A stretch of 64,000 nt of DNA from Siphonodentalium dalli. Lineage: Eukaryota; Mollusca; Scaphopoda; Gadilida; Siphonodentaliidae. The DNA lies in assembly GCA_032622095.1 (NCBI GenBank), contig CP136061.1, positions 94,671,345 to 94,735,344 of the forward strand, written 5' to 3'. Shown piece by piece: positions 33,855 through 45,266 of the stretch (its first letter is position 1; every line of letters begins with the position of its first letter). The notes under the pieces were generated by a model. That model made no database searches and had not been told where the DNA came from. It was given only the letters and a program-made list of their open reading frames with translations. The position numbers and the translations under genes were made by a program.

Positions 33855-36366
33855 CAGGGGGGGGGGGGGTGAAAAAAAAAATTCCGGCACGTACGCCGGG
33901 GTGGGTGGTTATGAAAGCGTATTGGTGCCATTTTTAAAATAAAAATTTGCCCAGTAAGTGCTAATTAGCACATACGTATCAGCTAATTAGCTGATAATAA
34001 CAGCTAATTAGCACATAGTAAGTGCTAATTAGCACATACATATCAGCTAATTAGCTGATAATAACAGCTAATTAGCTGATAATATCAGCTAATTAGCACA
34101 TACGTATCAGCTAATTAGCTGATAATAACAGCTAATTAGCACATAGTAAGTGCTAATTAGCACATACATATCAGCTAATTAGCTGATAATAACAGCTAAT
34201 TAGCTGATAATATCAGCTAATTAGCACATACGTATCAGCTAATTAGCTGATAATAACAGCTAATTAGCACATAGTAAGTGCCAATTAGCACATACATATC
34301 AGCTAATTAGCTGATAATAACAGCTAATTAGCTGATAATATCAGCTAATTAGCACATACGTATCAGCTAATTAGCTGATAATAACAGCTAATTAGCTGAT
34401 AATATCAGCTAATTAGCACATACGTATCAGCTAATTAGCTGATAATAATTTTCGAGAACGGTAAGGATTTCGACCGATTTGACGGCATGGGTGGATGGCC
34501 GGCCCCAAATACCACCTAGAAACACCCCGACCCCCACCCATCACCCCGGGGGTGCCACCCCGAGGTGGTGAAAATTGGGTATGGACCATTTTCGAGAACG
34601 GTAAGGATTTCGACCGATTTGACGGCATGGGTGGGTGGCCGGCCCCAAATACCACATAGAAACACCCCGACCCCCCACCCATCTCCCCGGGGGGGTGCCA
34701 CCCCGAGGGGGTGAAAATGGGGTATGGACCATTTTCGAGAACGGTAAGGATTTCGACCGATTTGACGGCATGGGTGGGTGGCCGGCCCCAAATACCACCT
34801 AGAAACACCTCGACCCCCACCCATCACCCCGGGGGGTGCCACCCCGAGGGGGTGAAAATGGGGTATGGACCATTTTCGAGAACGGTAAGGATTTCGACCG
34901 ATTTGACGGCATGGGTAGGTGGCCGGCCCCAAATACCACCTATAAACACCCCGACCCCCACCATCACCCCCGGGGGGTGCCACTCGAGGGGGTGAAAATG
35001 GTGTATGGACCATTGTCGAGAACGGTAAGGATTTCGACCGATTTGACGGCATGGGTGGGTGGCCGGCCTCAAATACCATCTAGAAACACCCCGACCCCAC
35101 CATCACCCCCGGGGGTGCCACCCCGAGGGGGATGAAAATGGGGTATTGGTCGGGGTGTTTCTAGGTGGTATTTGGGGCGGCCACCCACCCATGCCGTCAA
35201 ATCGGTCGAAATCCTTACCGTTCTCGAAAATGGTCCATACCCCATTTTCACCCCCTCGGGGTGGCACCCCCCGGGGTGATGGTGGGGGGTCGGGGTGTTT
35301 CTAGGTGGTATTTGGGGCCGGCCACCCACCCATGCCGTCAAATCGGTCTCGAAAATCATTATCAGCTAATTAGCTGATACGTATGTGCTAATTAGCTGAT
35401 ATTATCAGCTAATTAGCTGTTACTATCAGCTAATTAGCTGATACGTATGTGCTAATTAGCTGATATTATCAGCTAATTAGCTGTTATTATCAGCTAATTA
35501 GCTGATATGTATGTGCTAATTAGCACTTACTATGTGCTAATTAGCTGTTATTATCAGCTAAATAGCTGATACGTATGTGCTAATTAGCTGATATTATCAG
35601 ATAATTAGCTGTTATTATCAGCTAATTAGCTGATATTTATGTATGTGCTAATTAGCACTTACTATGTGCTAATTAGCTGTTATTATAGGTTAATTAGCTG
35701 ATACGTATGTGCTAATTAGCTGATATTATCAGCTAATTAGCTGTTATTATCAGCTAATTAGCTGATATGTATGTGCTAATTAGCACTTACTATTTGCTAA
35801 TTAGCTGGGCCAATTTTTTTTTCCAAAATGGCACCAATACGCTTCCATAGGTGGTCAAAGCAACCAACAAGCTATTTTTTCCGCAACTAAAAAAAAAATT
35901 CCTGCTTGTTTTTTAGTGTTTTGGCAACGAGTTGGGCTTCAAACCCACTTTGAATGAGAGAACTACTGTAATTCTAACTGTAAACTGACTGCAGGCAGTT
36001 ATCGTGTTGTATTTTGTTGCAAATTTTGAAATCCAAGATGGCCGCTGGCAGCCATGTTTTTTTGGCCGAATGACCTCAAAATGACTCATTCCTATTTACA
36101 TGTCCATGTTAACATCCATGATAAATAGTATGCACAGAAATTCATATACAGTTGTTTACAGTGAATTTCCCCCCGCAAATCTCTGTTTTAGTGTTAAAAG
36201 GGGGGGTGGGTGTCAAAAAATGGTCGGAAAAAACTGCTGAAAACGGAAAAAAATTTGGCGGTGGGGGTGGGTGGGTACAAAAATGATCGAAAGGGAAAAA
36301 ATGCCATACATGCCTGAATTTTTTTTCCGACCCCCCCCCCCCCCCCGCCCCCCCCCCCCCCCCCTG
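33855..36366. mobile_element. 2.5 kb hAT-like element with 7 bp target duplication
   Basis: Starts CAGGGG in a G run and ends CCCCTG in a C run. The inner termini match as inverted repeats (TGAAAAAAAAAATTCCGGCA against TGCCTGAATTTTTTTTCC). GTCTTCC occurs immediately on both sides (33848-33854 and 36367-36373) and once only in intact MITE copies (in the form GACTTCC), so it is a target duplication. CAGGG ends fit hAT elements, although those usually duplicate 8 bp. The interior is two opposed repeat arrays with no protein. Confidence 0.8.
33953..35815. repeat. Giant palindrome of GCTAATTAGC and 141 bp arrays
   Basis: The left arm has a field of CAGCTAATTAGCTGATAATA repeats (33953-34447), then five units of about 141 bp (34447-35150, marked by TTTCGAGAACGGTAAGGATT). 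The right arm has about one and a half units inverted (35150-35352), then an inverted field of the AATTAGC repeats (35355-35805). The 141 bp unit is G/C-rich and itself has palindromes such as CACCCCGGGGGGTG. Frames through it look long on both strands because unit lengths keep phase; they do not resemble proteins. Confidence 0.9.
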
Positions 36367-36399
36367 GTCTTCCGACTGGATTTGATATGGCGGGTCACA

Positions 36400-37245
36400 T
36401 ATAAGAAAAATACAACACTCAGCTCATGCAATCAGACAGTCAGAATGAGTAATAGTGACAAATTAAATAGCGTTTGTCGCAAGAATATAAATAAATTCAA
36501 AACCAAGTTCAAACAGACTCGGAATGCCCTGTGTGACACATTGATCCGACCCATTTATAAACGTATACTTGTAAGAAAAATACAACACTTGGCTCAATCA
36601 GATATTCAAAGCGTATGGTGTTGACAAATTAAATTTCGTTTATTGCAAGAATATATATTAAAAAACTCAAAACCAAGTTCAAACAGACTCAGAATGTCCT
36701 GTTTGACACAAATATAGATCCTAATCCGCTCCATTTATAAACGTATACTTTTAAGAAAAATACAACACTTGGCTCAATCAGACACTCAAAGTGTATAATA
36801 TTAAAAAATTTAATATCGTTTATTGAAAGAATATATATTTTTAAAAAAACTCAAAACCAAGTTCGAACAGACTCGGAATGCCCTGATGTGACACCCAGAT
36901 CCGACCAATTTATAAACGTATGCTTGTAAGAAAAATACAACAGTCGACTCAATCAGACATTCAAATTGTATAATAATGACAAATTAAATTTCGTTTGTTG
37001 CAAGAATATATATATAAAAAAACTCAAAACCAAGTTCAAATAGACTCAGAATGCCCCGATGTGACACCCAGATCCGCCCCATTTATAAACGTATGCTTGT
37101 AAGGAAAATACAACACTCGACTCAATCAGACATTCAAATTGTATAATAATGACAAATTAAATTGCGTTTGTCGCAAGAATATAAACAAAACACACAAAAG
37201 CAAGTTCAAACAGACTCAGAGTGCCCTGATGTGACACACAGAAAC
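36400..37245. repeat. Tandem repeat, five units of 160-180 bp
   Basis: Each unit has CCATTTATAAACGTAT, GTAAGAAAAATACAACACT, CAATCAGACATTCAAA, TTAAATTTCGTTTGTTGCAA and CAAAACCAAGTTCAAACAGA. The first unit is interrupted by the MITE at 33457-36399, so the array is older than both insertions. Confidence 0.85.
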
Positions 37246-37745
37246 CTAATTTCCGTCAGCATTACCGTGAGATAATTATCATATTAATTAAGAATTCGGC
37301 GCCCGCGTATTTAGGGAGTTGATCTCGATTGGCGAACGTCGACCCATGTTGATCTCAGCATCGGTCTGGGTGTATTTCTTCGCCTGTTTGTTCTCGCTTT
37401 TTACAGACCTATCGATTCGTATGATTCAATTGGACAAACTTTCTTTGCCACGGTGGCCGAGATCGCGCGTCAATGACCATAACGTAAAACGATTCACGCG
37501 TCATTTGACATGCGTACTGAGGCAACACGAGTTCCCTTCTCGGTGCGTTTTACTCACAGCGAGTACGAGTTCATCAATATCATTTATAATATATACAGTC
37601 CATCTGTACTATAACTCATCAGGTGGCTCAGTCGGGAATGTGCATATATAGGGCTTTGGGTCATCATAAATTGCCCAGCGAAATTTTCTTTTCACTATAT
37701 AAAAGTGCGATAATGTGGTCCAATTGCAATGAACAATTAACTTCC
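37246..37745. other. GC-richer patch without a recognised gene
   Basis: About 37300-37570 has higher GC content and CG dinucleotides and is open on the plus strand for 110 codons. No domain, signal or splice border supports coding. It might be a regulatory or exon-like segment of an unseen gene. Confidence 0.35.
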
Positions 37746-37757
37746 ACATGTTAGAAA

Positions 37758-38327
37758 GATTCGATATAAAAGTTTATTTCTTGTTGATATTTGTTACAAT
37801 TCTAGTGACTTCCAGAACGGTCTTGTCTGGAGGACATGTAGGAGGGCCCAGTTGTCACGGTATACCCCCCATGTAAAAAAAAACAACAACTCACAAGGTC
37901 CCACCGCTATAGACCAAGTCTTCTAGGTCCACAACATGCATCTTGTGACATCGGGATGGCCGCTTTGCGTATATGAATATATATAGAAGGCAGACTTTCC
38001 CAAGAATGACGATATCAAACATGCGTATATCATGCAGGGGTCCGTTGAATATCAAAGCAACGATATTTAAAAGTAAACAAAGCCTTTTTCCATATAATTT
38101 CGATTTGTGGACTATTATATAGAACATAAATGTAAACAATATGTTCTATCTCGGTAATTTCGGTTAATGACATATATATGATTTTAAAGACATATCAGAT
38201 GATTAATCACACCCAGGAGTTTGTTTGAATGCCCGGATCCACGTGTAAATGTAGAACGTCTTTCAATGAAAGTCTGTTTTAGAAGAGTAACGGGACTCGA
38301 TCCAAAAACAGCATCAACCCGATATCA
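37758..38327. repeat. Direct repeat, left copy, flanking a dead LINE
   Basis: Shares long stretches with 39205-39763 in the same orientation, e.g. GAACGGTCTTGTCTGGAGGA, ATGAATATATATAGAAGGCA and AGTAACGGGACTCG. Small indels separate the copies. Confidence 0.85.
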
Positions 38328-39211
38328 TTGAGTTCAGACTCTGCGTCGTCACAAGCAAATGGTCTTAAAAATATGATGAACTTCAATGATGTATTTCTCC
38401 GTGACCAAACTGACATTCTTTCAGCATGGATGTCGTATTTCGAGTCTCTCTACAAACCAGACGAGCACCATGACCTTTATTTCGAACAATCCATACACAT
38501 GCGACTTGCATCTTTACTTGACAATTCACACGCAGACTACAACTGCGTCATGCTCTGTGAGAAGATCGGTTCCGACGAGTTAAACTCGGTTCTGCATGGT
38601 CTCAAACGGAAAAAGTCTGGTGGCATCGATCATGTGGTTAACGAACATCTATAGTTCATGGAAGTGAACTGCTCTCGACATTGCTCCTTCGTCTTTTCAA
38701 TGGTATCTTGGCGGTTTAGAGTGGATACCACCAGCACTAAAAATTGGAATAATCGTTCCCTTATATAAAGGTTCACCGAAGCCCAAGCATATCCCGGACA
38801 GCTACAGAGCAATAACTCTTTTGCCGGTGATATACAAAACATTCGAGAGCATCCTCCTAAACAGATCTTAAAGGAGATCTTTTTTTCTACCTTGTATTTA
38901 TCAACGACTTGCTAGCGCGTCTCAGTTCAGTGAACGAAGGATTGTCAGTCGGTCATGTTAACTGCACTGCTCCAACAACTGCTGACGATATCTCCTTGAT
39001 TTCTGCATCAAAAGCTGGTCTAGATCATCTCATCGATATATGCAACCCATACGCTCGGAATTCGCGATTTATGTTCTCGAACACCAACAGTTTTGTTGTG
39101 GTATTCAACGAGTCGGGGCGTCAACACGAGCGCAGCAACAGAACTTGGTCTATCGGAGACCAAACGCTCCCTGAGACGACAGACTGTGTGCATTTAGGGA
39201 TAAAACAGTAA
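38328..39211 (+). pseudogene. Dead non-LTR retrotransposon, reverse transcriptase fragments
   Basis: Plus-strand fragments of a LINE reverse transcriptase. The first (38328-38654) has WMSYFESLYKP, a DELNSVLHGLKRKKSGGIDH block (family pattern: LK..K..G.DG) and a stop. The frame then shifts to LLRLFNGIL, an in-frame stop and IPPALKIGIIVPLYKG, PDSYRAITLLPVIYKTFES (RT motifs 1-2), ending near 38869. A deletion follows. The last piece (38880-39211) starts YLVFINDLL and carries TADDISLISASKAGLDHLID, the catalytic ADD region, with Thr where Phe or Tyr is usual. Frameshift, stops and missing palm sequence make it inactive. It is Jockey/CR1-like in text; the clade is uncertain. Confidence 0.88.
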
Positions 39212-39763
39212 AAGTTTATTTTATCTTGTTGATATTTCAGGCATTTGTTACAATTCTAGTGACTTCCGGAACGGTCTTGTCTAGAGGACAGATGGGAGGG
39301 CCCCAGTTGTCAAGGTATATACCCCCCAGGTAAAAAAAACCAACTCACAAGGTCCCACCGCTATAGACCAAGTCGTCTAGGTCCACAGCATGCAGCTTGT
39401 GACATCGGGATGGCCGCATTGCGTATATGAATATATATAGAAGGCAGACTTTCCCAAGAATGACGATATCAAACATGCGTATATCATGCAGGGGTCCGTT
39501 GAATATCAATTATTATACAGAAAATAAATGTAACCAATATGTTAAACGATCGTGGCATTACTTTACATTTTTATATCACGGTAATTTCGGTTAATGGCAT
39601 ATGATTTTAAAGACATATCAGATGATTAATCACACCCAGGAGTTTGTTTGAATGCCCGGATCCACGTGTAAATGTAGAACGGCTTTCAATGAAAGTCTGT
39701 TTTAGAAAAGTAACGGGACTCGGTCCAAAAACAGCATCAAACCAACCGATATCCTAAGCATCA
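39205..39763. repeat. Direct repeat, right copy, flanking a dead LINE
   Basis: Second copy of the segment at 37758-38327. It begins exactly where the reverse transcriptase text stops. Differences include an extra short AT segment near 39530-39590. Confidence 0.85.
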
Positions 39764-40555
39764 ATGGAAAGCTAATGGTAACTGTCAGCAGTACCAGCAA
39801 CGATTGCCGGCAATCGGCCATTAGTGGCCCATAACTGGACAACACTTTCTACAGTCCTTAAAATGATACCGGACTTCGGCGGAAAGATAATGGTAACCGT
39901 GAAACAAATTCAAACTCTGGGGAGTAAATATTCCAATAAATTTATTTTCCATTAATCAGTGTTTTAAGGTCACATATAGGAATACAATTACCCGCACTGT
40001 CGTCTAGTCGCCATTCGAGACCCATATCTGGTCTTCAGTGCCAAACCGGGACTAATAGTTTACGATATACCAAAAAAATTGCCAAAATGGCCCATTAAAT
40101 GCGGCCTGATTTGTGTGAAAGATAATTTCCTGATCATCGATGTATTCAGAGGAATGTTATTCTATTAGATGAATGGTAGATGATTGGCTACCTATTAATA
40201 ACGGAGGTATATACTACATATACATACTACATAGTTATACCCAATCAACATGCCATTAATGGGCCATAATGGCCAAGTCATGACATTAATTTCACCTACT
40301 CATGACATCCATTGATGGGCATTTAATGGTGTGCTCATGCGGGACATTTAATGGATATACCATTACAGAGAGATAACTATATACATATATACAAAAAGCG
40401 CATTATCATGTGTATCGTCCGTTGTCGATTGGAAAACGAAAGTAATTATCTGATACCTATTTAGAGCAAGACAAATTGAATATATGGTTTTCAAAGGTTA
40501 AATAATTGGGCAAGAATGTTGTTACAATTAAGAGGTCAGTAAATGTGTAACACCT
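39764..40555. other. No gene recognised
   Basis: AT-rich sequence. Short palindromic words based on CCATTAATGGGCCATAATGG recur at about 39820, 40090, 40250 and 40310. No exon. Confidence 0.5.
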
Positions 40556-40559
40556 AACG

Positions 40560-40985
40560 TAATTTCAATTACATTGACGTATACCTGGATAGCTTCGACA
40601 GTGTTTCGAAGGTTTCTAACTTTCTCTTCCCCTTGGGCGGATGCCTTTCTGCAAAGGCCATACAAGTCCATGCTGTACCCACACTCCTTAATTGAGTGTG
40701 ACCCTGAGCAATCTTTGTGACGTCCAGCAATCGTCTCACCGAAGAGCTCCCAACAGAGCTCCCAACTCGGTGCTAGTTTGTGGACATGAAACACGATATT
40801 GGGAACTTAATGGGAACACGATCTAACCGCCCCTACACTTGGTGTACGTTTCAGACATATAATCCCACGCGTGTCCGTGTTGTTGGTGTGGTAAGATTGT
40901 ATTACCACACCAGTTTCAAAATCAAACCCGTTCAGAATCAACTGAATCAGGCGTACACCTCTGTCTGGATTTATGACTAAATCCT
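40560..40985 (-). repeat. Partial copy (D) of the 2 kb dispersed repeat
   Basis: In minus orientation it matches the left part of the repeats at 42590, 57600 (inverted) and 58141: GTGTACGCCTGATTCAGTTG, AATACAATCTTACCACACCA, TGTCCACAAACTAGCACCG. A translated stretch with GETIAGRHKDC recurs (GETIAGRQQAC) in the copy near 57390, which hints at former coding sequence, but I do not recognise the family. Confidence 0.65.
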
Positions 40986-40999
40986 TTGACACGGGCTAC

Positions 41000-41390
41000 A
41001 GGTCGTACCTTTGGTCAGATCATCATAAAATTTGTCATGGATGTTAACAATGACATGTAGATGGGAACGAGTCTTTTTTGGGTCATTCGGGTAAAAAACA
41101 TGGCCGCCAGCAGCCATCTTGGATTTTACTCTTTGTATGACTAAATCCTTTAGCACGGGCTACAGGTCGTACCTTTAGTCTGATCATCATGAAATTTGTA
41201 ATGGCTGTTGAAATTAGAATGTAGATGGGAACGAGTCATTTTGGGGTCATTCGGACAAAAAACATGGCCACCAGCAGCCATCTTTGATTTCAAAATTTAA
41301 TCCATTAGCACTGGCCACAGGTCGTACTGTTCGTCTGATCATCATGAAATTTGTCATGGATGTTAATATTATGCTAGCCTCCCCCAGAAC
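41000..41390. repeat. Tandem repeat, about 150 bp, two and a half units
   Basis: Units share GGGCTACAGGTCGTACCTTT, GATCATCATGAAATTTGT, TGTAGATGGGAACGAGTC and a GGCCGCCAGCAGCCATCTT block. A single related copy in the opposite orientation lies at 36030-36125 (GGCCGCTGGCAGCCATG). Confidence 0.8.
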
Positions 41391-41498
41391 TCGTGTATAT
41401 ATATATAATATAAAAGACGACGTCTTTGATAGTTAGTGTGAACAATATTTTATTCTCAAGAACTAGCACATAAGACATAATATAAAGACATTTCAACA

Positions 41499-41908
41499 TT
41501 AACCCTTTACCCAACAAACCGGCCAAAACCGGCCAAATAAAGCTTCAACAGCCTAAAATATCTTCGGTCTGTCTCAATAGAACCATACAAATATGGATAT
41601 CATTGGAACCGGCTCCTTGACCACATTGTGATAGTTACAGTTATGCCCTGTGCCAATGCATTCTCTTATATATGCGAGTCGACCATAGGTCGCCTCGCAT
41701 ATATAAGAGAATGCATTGGCCTAAAAAAAATCTGTTTTTAACACTTTTTACCATTTTTTCTTACATTCTTTAACAATTTTATAATTTTTAATGTGTTAAG
41801 CCAATGCATTCTCTTATATATGCGAGGCGACCTATGGTCGACTCGCATATATAAGAGAATGCATTGGCACAGGGTAAAAAAAATCCCGACTGTTGGGTAA
41901 AGGGTTAA
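41499..41908. mobile_element. piggyBac-like MITE, copy 2
   Basis: Starts TTAACCCTTTACCCAACAAA and ends TGTTGGGTAAAGGGTTAA, with two inverted copies of the GCCAATGCATTCTCTTATAT hairpin module. Its subterminal sequence (GCTTCAACAGCCTAAAATAT) is shared with the other two copies. Confidence 0.87.
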
Positions 41909-42585
41909 AGAACAAGATGTGGCATTAAGTTAAGTGCTTATAGGTGACCATTTCCTTGTATATATATTGCATCATGGTTTTATTGGGTCTCAATGATGAA
42001 TTGACTGTTCCACAAGCACCCGCGACCAATTGCTGCATGTTCGCCCCCCCCCCCCCCCCACACACAGACAATCACGATCTCTGTCATATATGAGTATACG
42101 AGAGCACAATTTTGTTTAGGCTTTGATAGTTCGGTGGTATATGTCATTCAAAGAATGAAAGTATGTGTTCTCATCCACGCGGGGGGTTTGTTTTAGTACA
42201 TGTGTGGTATGATTCCAGGACTGGGAAATAGCAGAAACTCTCGGTGGCAATTGTCTCTGGAAGTTAGGTGAAATCCGTCAAATGTCGAACACGAGATGCA
42301 CCATTAATATTCCGAGAGTGCAGCTTTAGAAGATTGTTATTGTGTCTCAGGCACATATGATCGGAATGGTGGTGTACCCATGCATCGTGACCTGGAATGA
42401 TTGTAAGAACTCGTCAACACAACATTCCGCCAGCTAGCCGTTCTTTACGTGGAACATGTCATCATTTTGCTGAAATCATTCAGATTTTCTTAATACCTTA
42501 TAATTATTTGAATGACATATCACCAAACTATCAAAAACATCGGTCTTTAAGACTGGACACCAGTTAGGCTTATACATAGTATTAT
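41909..42585. other. No gene recognised
   Basis: AT-rich sequence with a C run at about 42046-42059. No supported exon or long inverted repeat. Confidence 0.5.
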
Positions 42586-42589
42586 CTAA

Positions 42590-44600
42590 AGGTACACGCC
42601 TGATCAAGTTGATTACGAACGGCCTCCGAACGGGTGTGTAAATCTACCTTAGCACCCAAAGAAAGCAACGCCACGCATGAGATACTGCCTCTATCTGAAT
42701 CACATCCCTGGTGTAGAGGCAATGCAGTTCAGAATTCCATTTAATTTCTACTATCATGACGCATGACCAAAAACTAGCACCGCATGTGTTCTAGTCTGCT
42801 GGTATACATATAGCTCTTCGTCGAGACGAGTGATGGACGTCACAAATATTGTTTGGGATCATGCATCATCATGGTCAAGAAGTGTGGGTACATTATGGTG
42901 TTTGAACCTTCGAAACCATACATAAGTTTTCCAGGTACGTCATAAATGCGTTCTCTGTGTTTGCGAATTAACGAACTATCTATTGAAAAAGAGGCTAGCT
43001 GATAGTACACTCATCGACCGTATTTGCCATTCTAGTTTATCTGGCAACATGACACTCAATTCCCATATGTAGCAGATTAATTATACCATGTGCTTCGATG
43101 TGTGAAGCTAATTGCCAAGCATAATTGGAAAAGTCATTAGCTGGACACTGGCATGTGTATTTTTAGAAACGTTTTTATTGGTGTAGAACAGTAGAAGACT
43201 TTGTTGGTGCGAGTGAGATATATTAATCCGATAAAAAGTCGGAACCTGGTCCAGATAATTCTGAATTTGGCAAACCAGAATCAACTCATATAGTTGTTCT
43301 GAATCATGCAAGTCATATATTCGGCGCACCTATGGTTACGGACATTATCGGAGCTTACTGGAGAATGGATTTCGAAATGGCACATCGCGATTATCCATTG
43401 TGGGTTTTCGTCCTCCCATGTTATTCATTTTCTGACTACAATCTTGGCGCTAGTAACAATTGCCCAACTGAGACGAATAATTCGAATTAATCTTCCCTAC
43501 CCCCATATGTAAATGTGGGTAGAATTCGCGTAAAAATAACGCCCATTGTCAGAAACTAAATAGATATAGGTGTTTTCAAATTTCGGTAGCCATTTTGGCC
43601 ACCATCTTGGATTTTGGAATCTATTACTTGAACTTATTACTTCGGCTCAGTATTCCCAAATCAACTGTAAGCATGTGTACTTTTTTTCATGACAATAACG
43701 TCCATTAATGTGAATATGAGGGATTTTCTGAAATTTTTCCAAGTTTCCATTATGAGCGCCATTTTGGATTTTGGGATTTTTTTGTTGTTGTTGGGTGAGA
43801 TAAAAGTTAAGTATTTCGCCTCGGTGTTCCCAACTCACAACAGTAAGCATGAATAGAGTTGTCCTGACAATAACGCTCACTGGTGTGAAAATCAGCGATT
43901 TTCGGTGATTTTAAATTTCTGATCGCCATTTTGGCCGCCATCTTTGTTTGGGTGAATATTTCTCAACTCAAGTATGAGATGAATCCTATTCCGGGTATCT
44001 TCTACACATTTGCATGCATGTGTGGAGTTATAATAACAATAACACTCACTTTATCTAAATAGACATTACACTATTAGGCGGAGTCGATTTGGCCTTGACA
44101 GGATTATACCGGCATTTTGAAAACTATCCGGCAAAAATGCATATTATGGCCTCATAGTGTGCGAAAATGACTATTCGGTTATATACATGTATACAATTCC
44201 GCCAAGATGCCTATGTTTTCCCAAAGAGACAAACGGTAGGTGGTGAAATGTCGAAAATTTATAAAACTTTTCACATTTCGACCGCCATCTTGGCCCCCAT
44301 ATTGGATTTTTGTGTCGGATTTTTGGATAGTTTGTCATCGTTATTTATTACCATAACTAATGGAGAGGAATATACCAGCGCCTGTGATATTATATTTACT
44401 ATAATGGCGATCTGGTGCATATCAAGCAAAATGGCCGCCATGATGGACGCCATCTTGTCTGGAGTCTCTACGGCCACTTTTGTTTTCTTGTTAACAGCCC
44501 AAAACAATTAGAGGAGACCTAATTAAGAAAGAAAATTAGTGGGGTGAAGTTGGGTCATGGGGTGGGGTGGGGCAAGGATCGACCAATATCTCCCGGAATA
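42590..44600 (+). repeat. Dispersed 2 kb repeat, copy A
   Basis: The left part matches copies B and C (ACTAGCACCGCATGT, GGTCAAGAAGTGTGGGTA, ATTCGGCGCACCTATG). The right part is built of diverged units of roughly 180 bp with CCCAACTCA, GACAATAACG, TCAGCGATTTTCGG and a GCCATTTTGGCCGCCATCTT block. It ends near AATTAGTGGGGTGAAGTT and TCGACCAATATCTCC. A minus-strand frame of about 70 codons (43108-43329) in the left part is preserved only in this copy. Element class unknown. Confidence 0.75.
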
Positions 44601-44985
44601 AACAGTTTAGCGTAGTAAAATAACGGCGCGAATAACTTAAACATAGTTCATATACAGAATGTCCATGCAATATAAGTAAATCTATATCCCATTTACCATT
44701 ATGAGAAATATTCGTGCACACCGTGCGATGTGCATTATATTAATATACACGACGAGGGGACTAATGGAACAAAGAGCGATAACGTGTCATTTGTACCCTC
44801 ATATAAGGTATAAGTACACAAACCTGTGGCGAAAGTGACTAGATAAGATCCAAGAATCGCAATTAAAAGGTGCGTAAACACGTCTATGTGATGACCGTCC
44901 ATTTTACGGGGAATGGATGTACAAAAGTGAAATCTCGAAAATCGAAAGTATGGGGTCGCACATCAGTTAGATTTCATGAAACAAT
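44601..44985. other. No gene recognised
   Basis: AT-rich sequence following repeat copy A. No supported exon. Confidence 0.5.
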
Positions 44986-44989
44986 CACC

Positions 44990-45211
44990 CTATGTACTGG
45001 GTGTCAACGCAAGCTGCCTTATGGATGGCGTATATAGTCTCGGTGGGGTCTCCATTATATCAAGTCGCTCTCTCACTTGATTAAGTCCGAATTGAGCTGC
45101 TGGGGTTAAGCGCAGTTTCTTTGATGTTCTAGGTGTTTCACATTGTGTGACTGGAAATTGTTGTGGCGGTACGTCTGTACGTTGGTCGAAACGAGGAGTT
45201 CCAAAACTCAT
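44990..45211 (-). CDS. Possible small coding exon or ORF, unknown protein
   Basis: A 73-codon minus-strand frame from ATG to TAG, reading MSFGTPRFDQRTDVPPQQFP at the start, KKLRLTPAAQFGLNQVRERL in the middle and TPSIRQLALTPST at the end. Composition (Pro, Thr, Arg, Gln rich, with a mid-region helix) is more protein-like than neighbouring frames, and it lies outside the repeats I could define. A TATAG acceptor-like site lies just before the ATG. No family is recognised and no partner exon was found, so it may be chance. Confidence 0.3.
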   Translation of the reverse strand: MSFGTPRFDQRTDVPPQQFPVTQCETPRTSKKLRLTPAAQFGLNQVRERLDIMETPPRLYTPSIRQLALTPST

Positions 45212-45266
45212 CCTATATAGAAAGATCCAGTGTCCAGTTAGATACTAAATTAGTCTAATACAGCAC

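Larger units (their letters stand above)
33457..36399. mobile_element. TGTGACCCGCC MITE, copy 2, split by a 2.5 kb insertion
   Basis: The left part starts TGTGACCCGCCATATCAAAT at 33457; the right end GATATGGCGGGTCACA is at 36399. Without the insertion at 33855-36366 the parts make an ordinary copy of about 430 bp. Both flanks continue into the tandem repeat (AAACGTATTCTTATA on the left, TATAAGAAAAATACAACACT on the right), so the MITE itself landed in that array. Confidence 0.88.

Noticed and set aside
34431-35377. Several frames of 80-187 codons on both strands
   Set aside because: All are readings of the 141 bp GC-rich tandem repeat. The same phrase returns in each unit and on both strands.
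37319-37651. 110-codon plus-strand frame in a GC-richer patch
   Set aside because: It starts at a non-ATG codon and shows no recognisable domain; kept only as an unexplained patch.
37891-38139. 82-codon minus-strand frame
   Set aside because: It lies in the direct repeat flanking the LINE, and the second copy at 39350-39600 does not preserve it.
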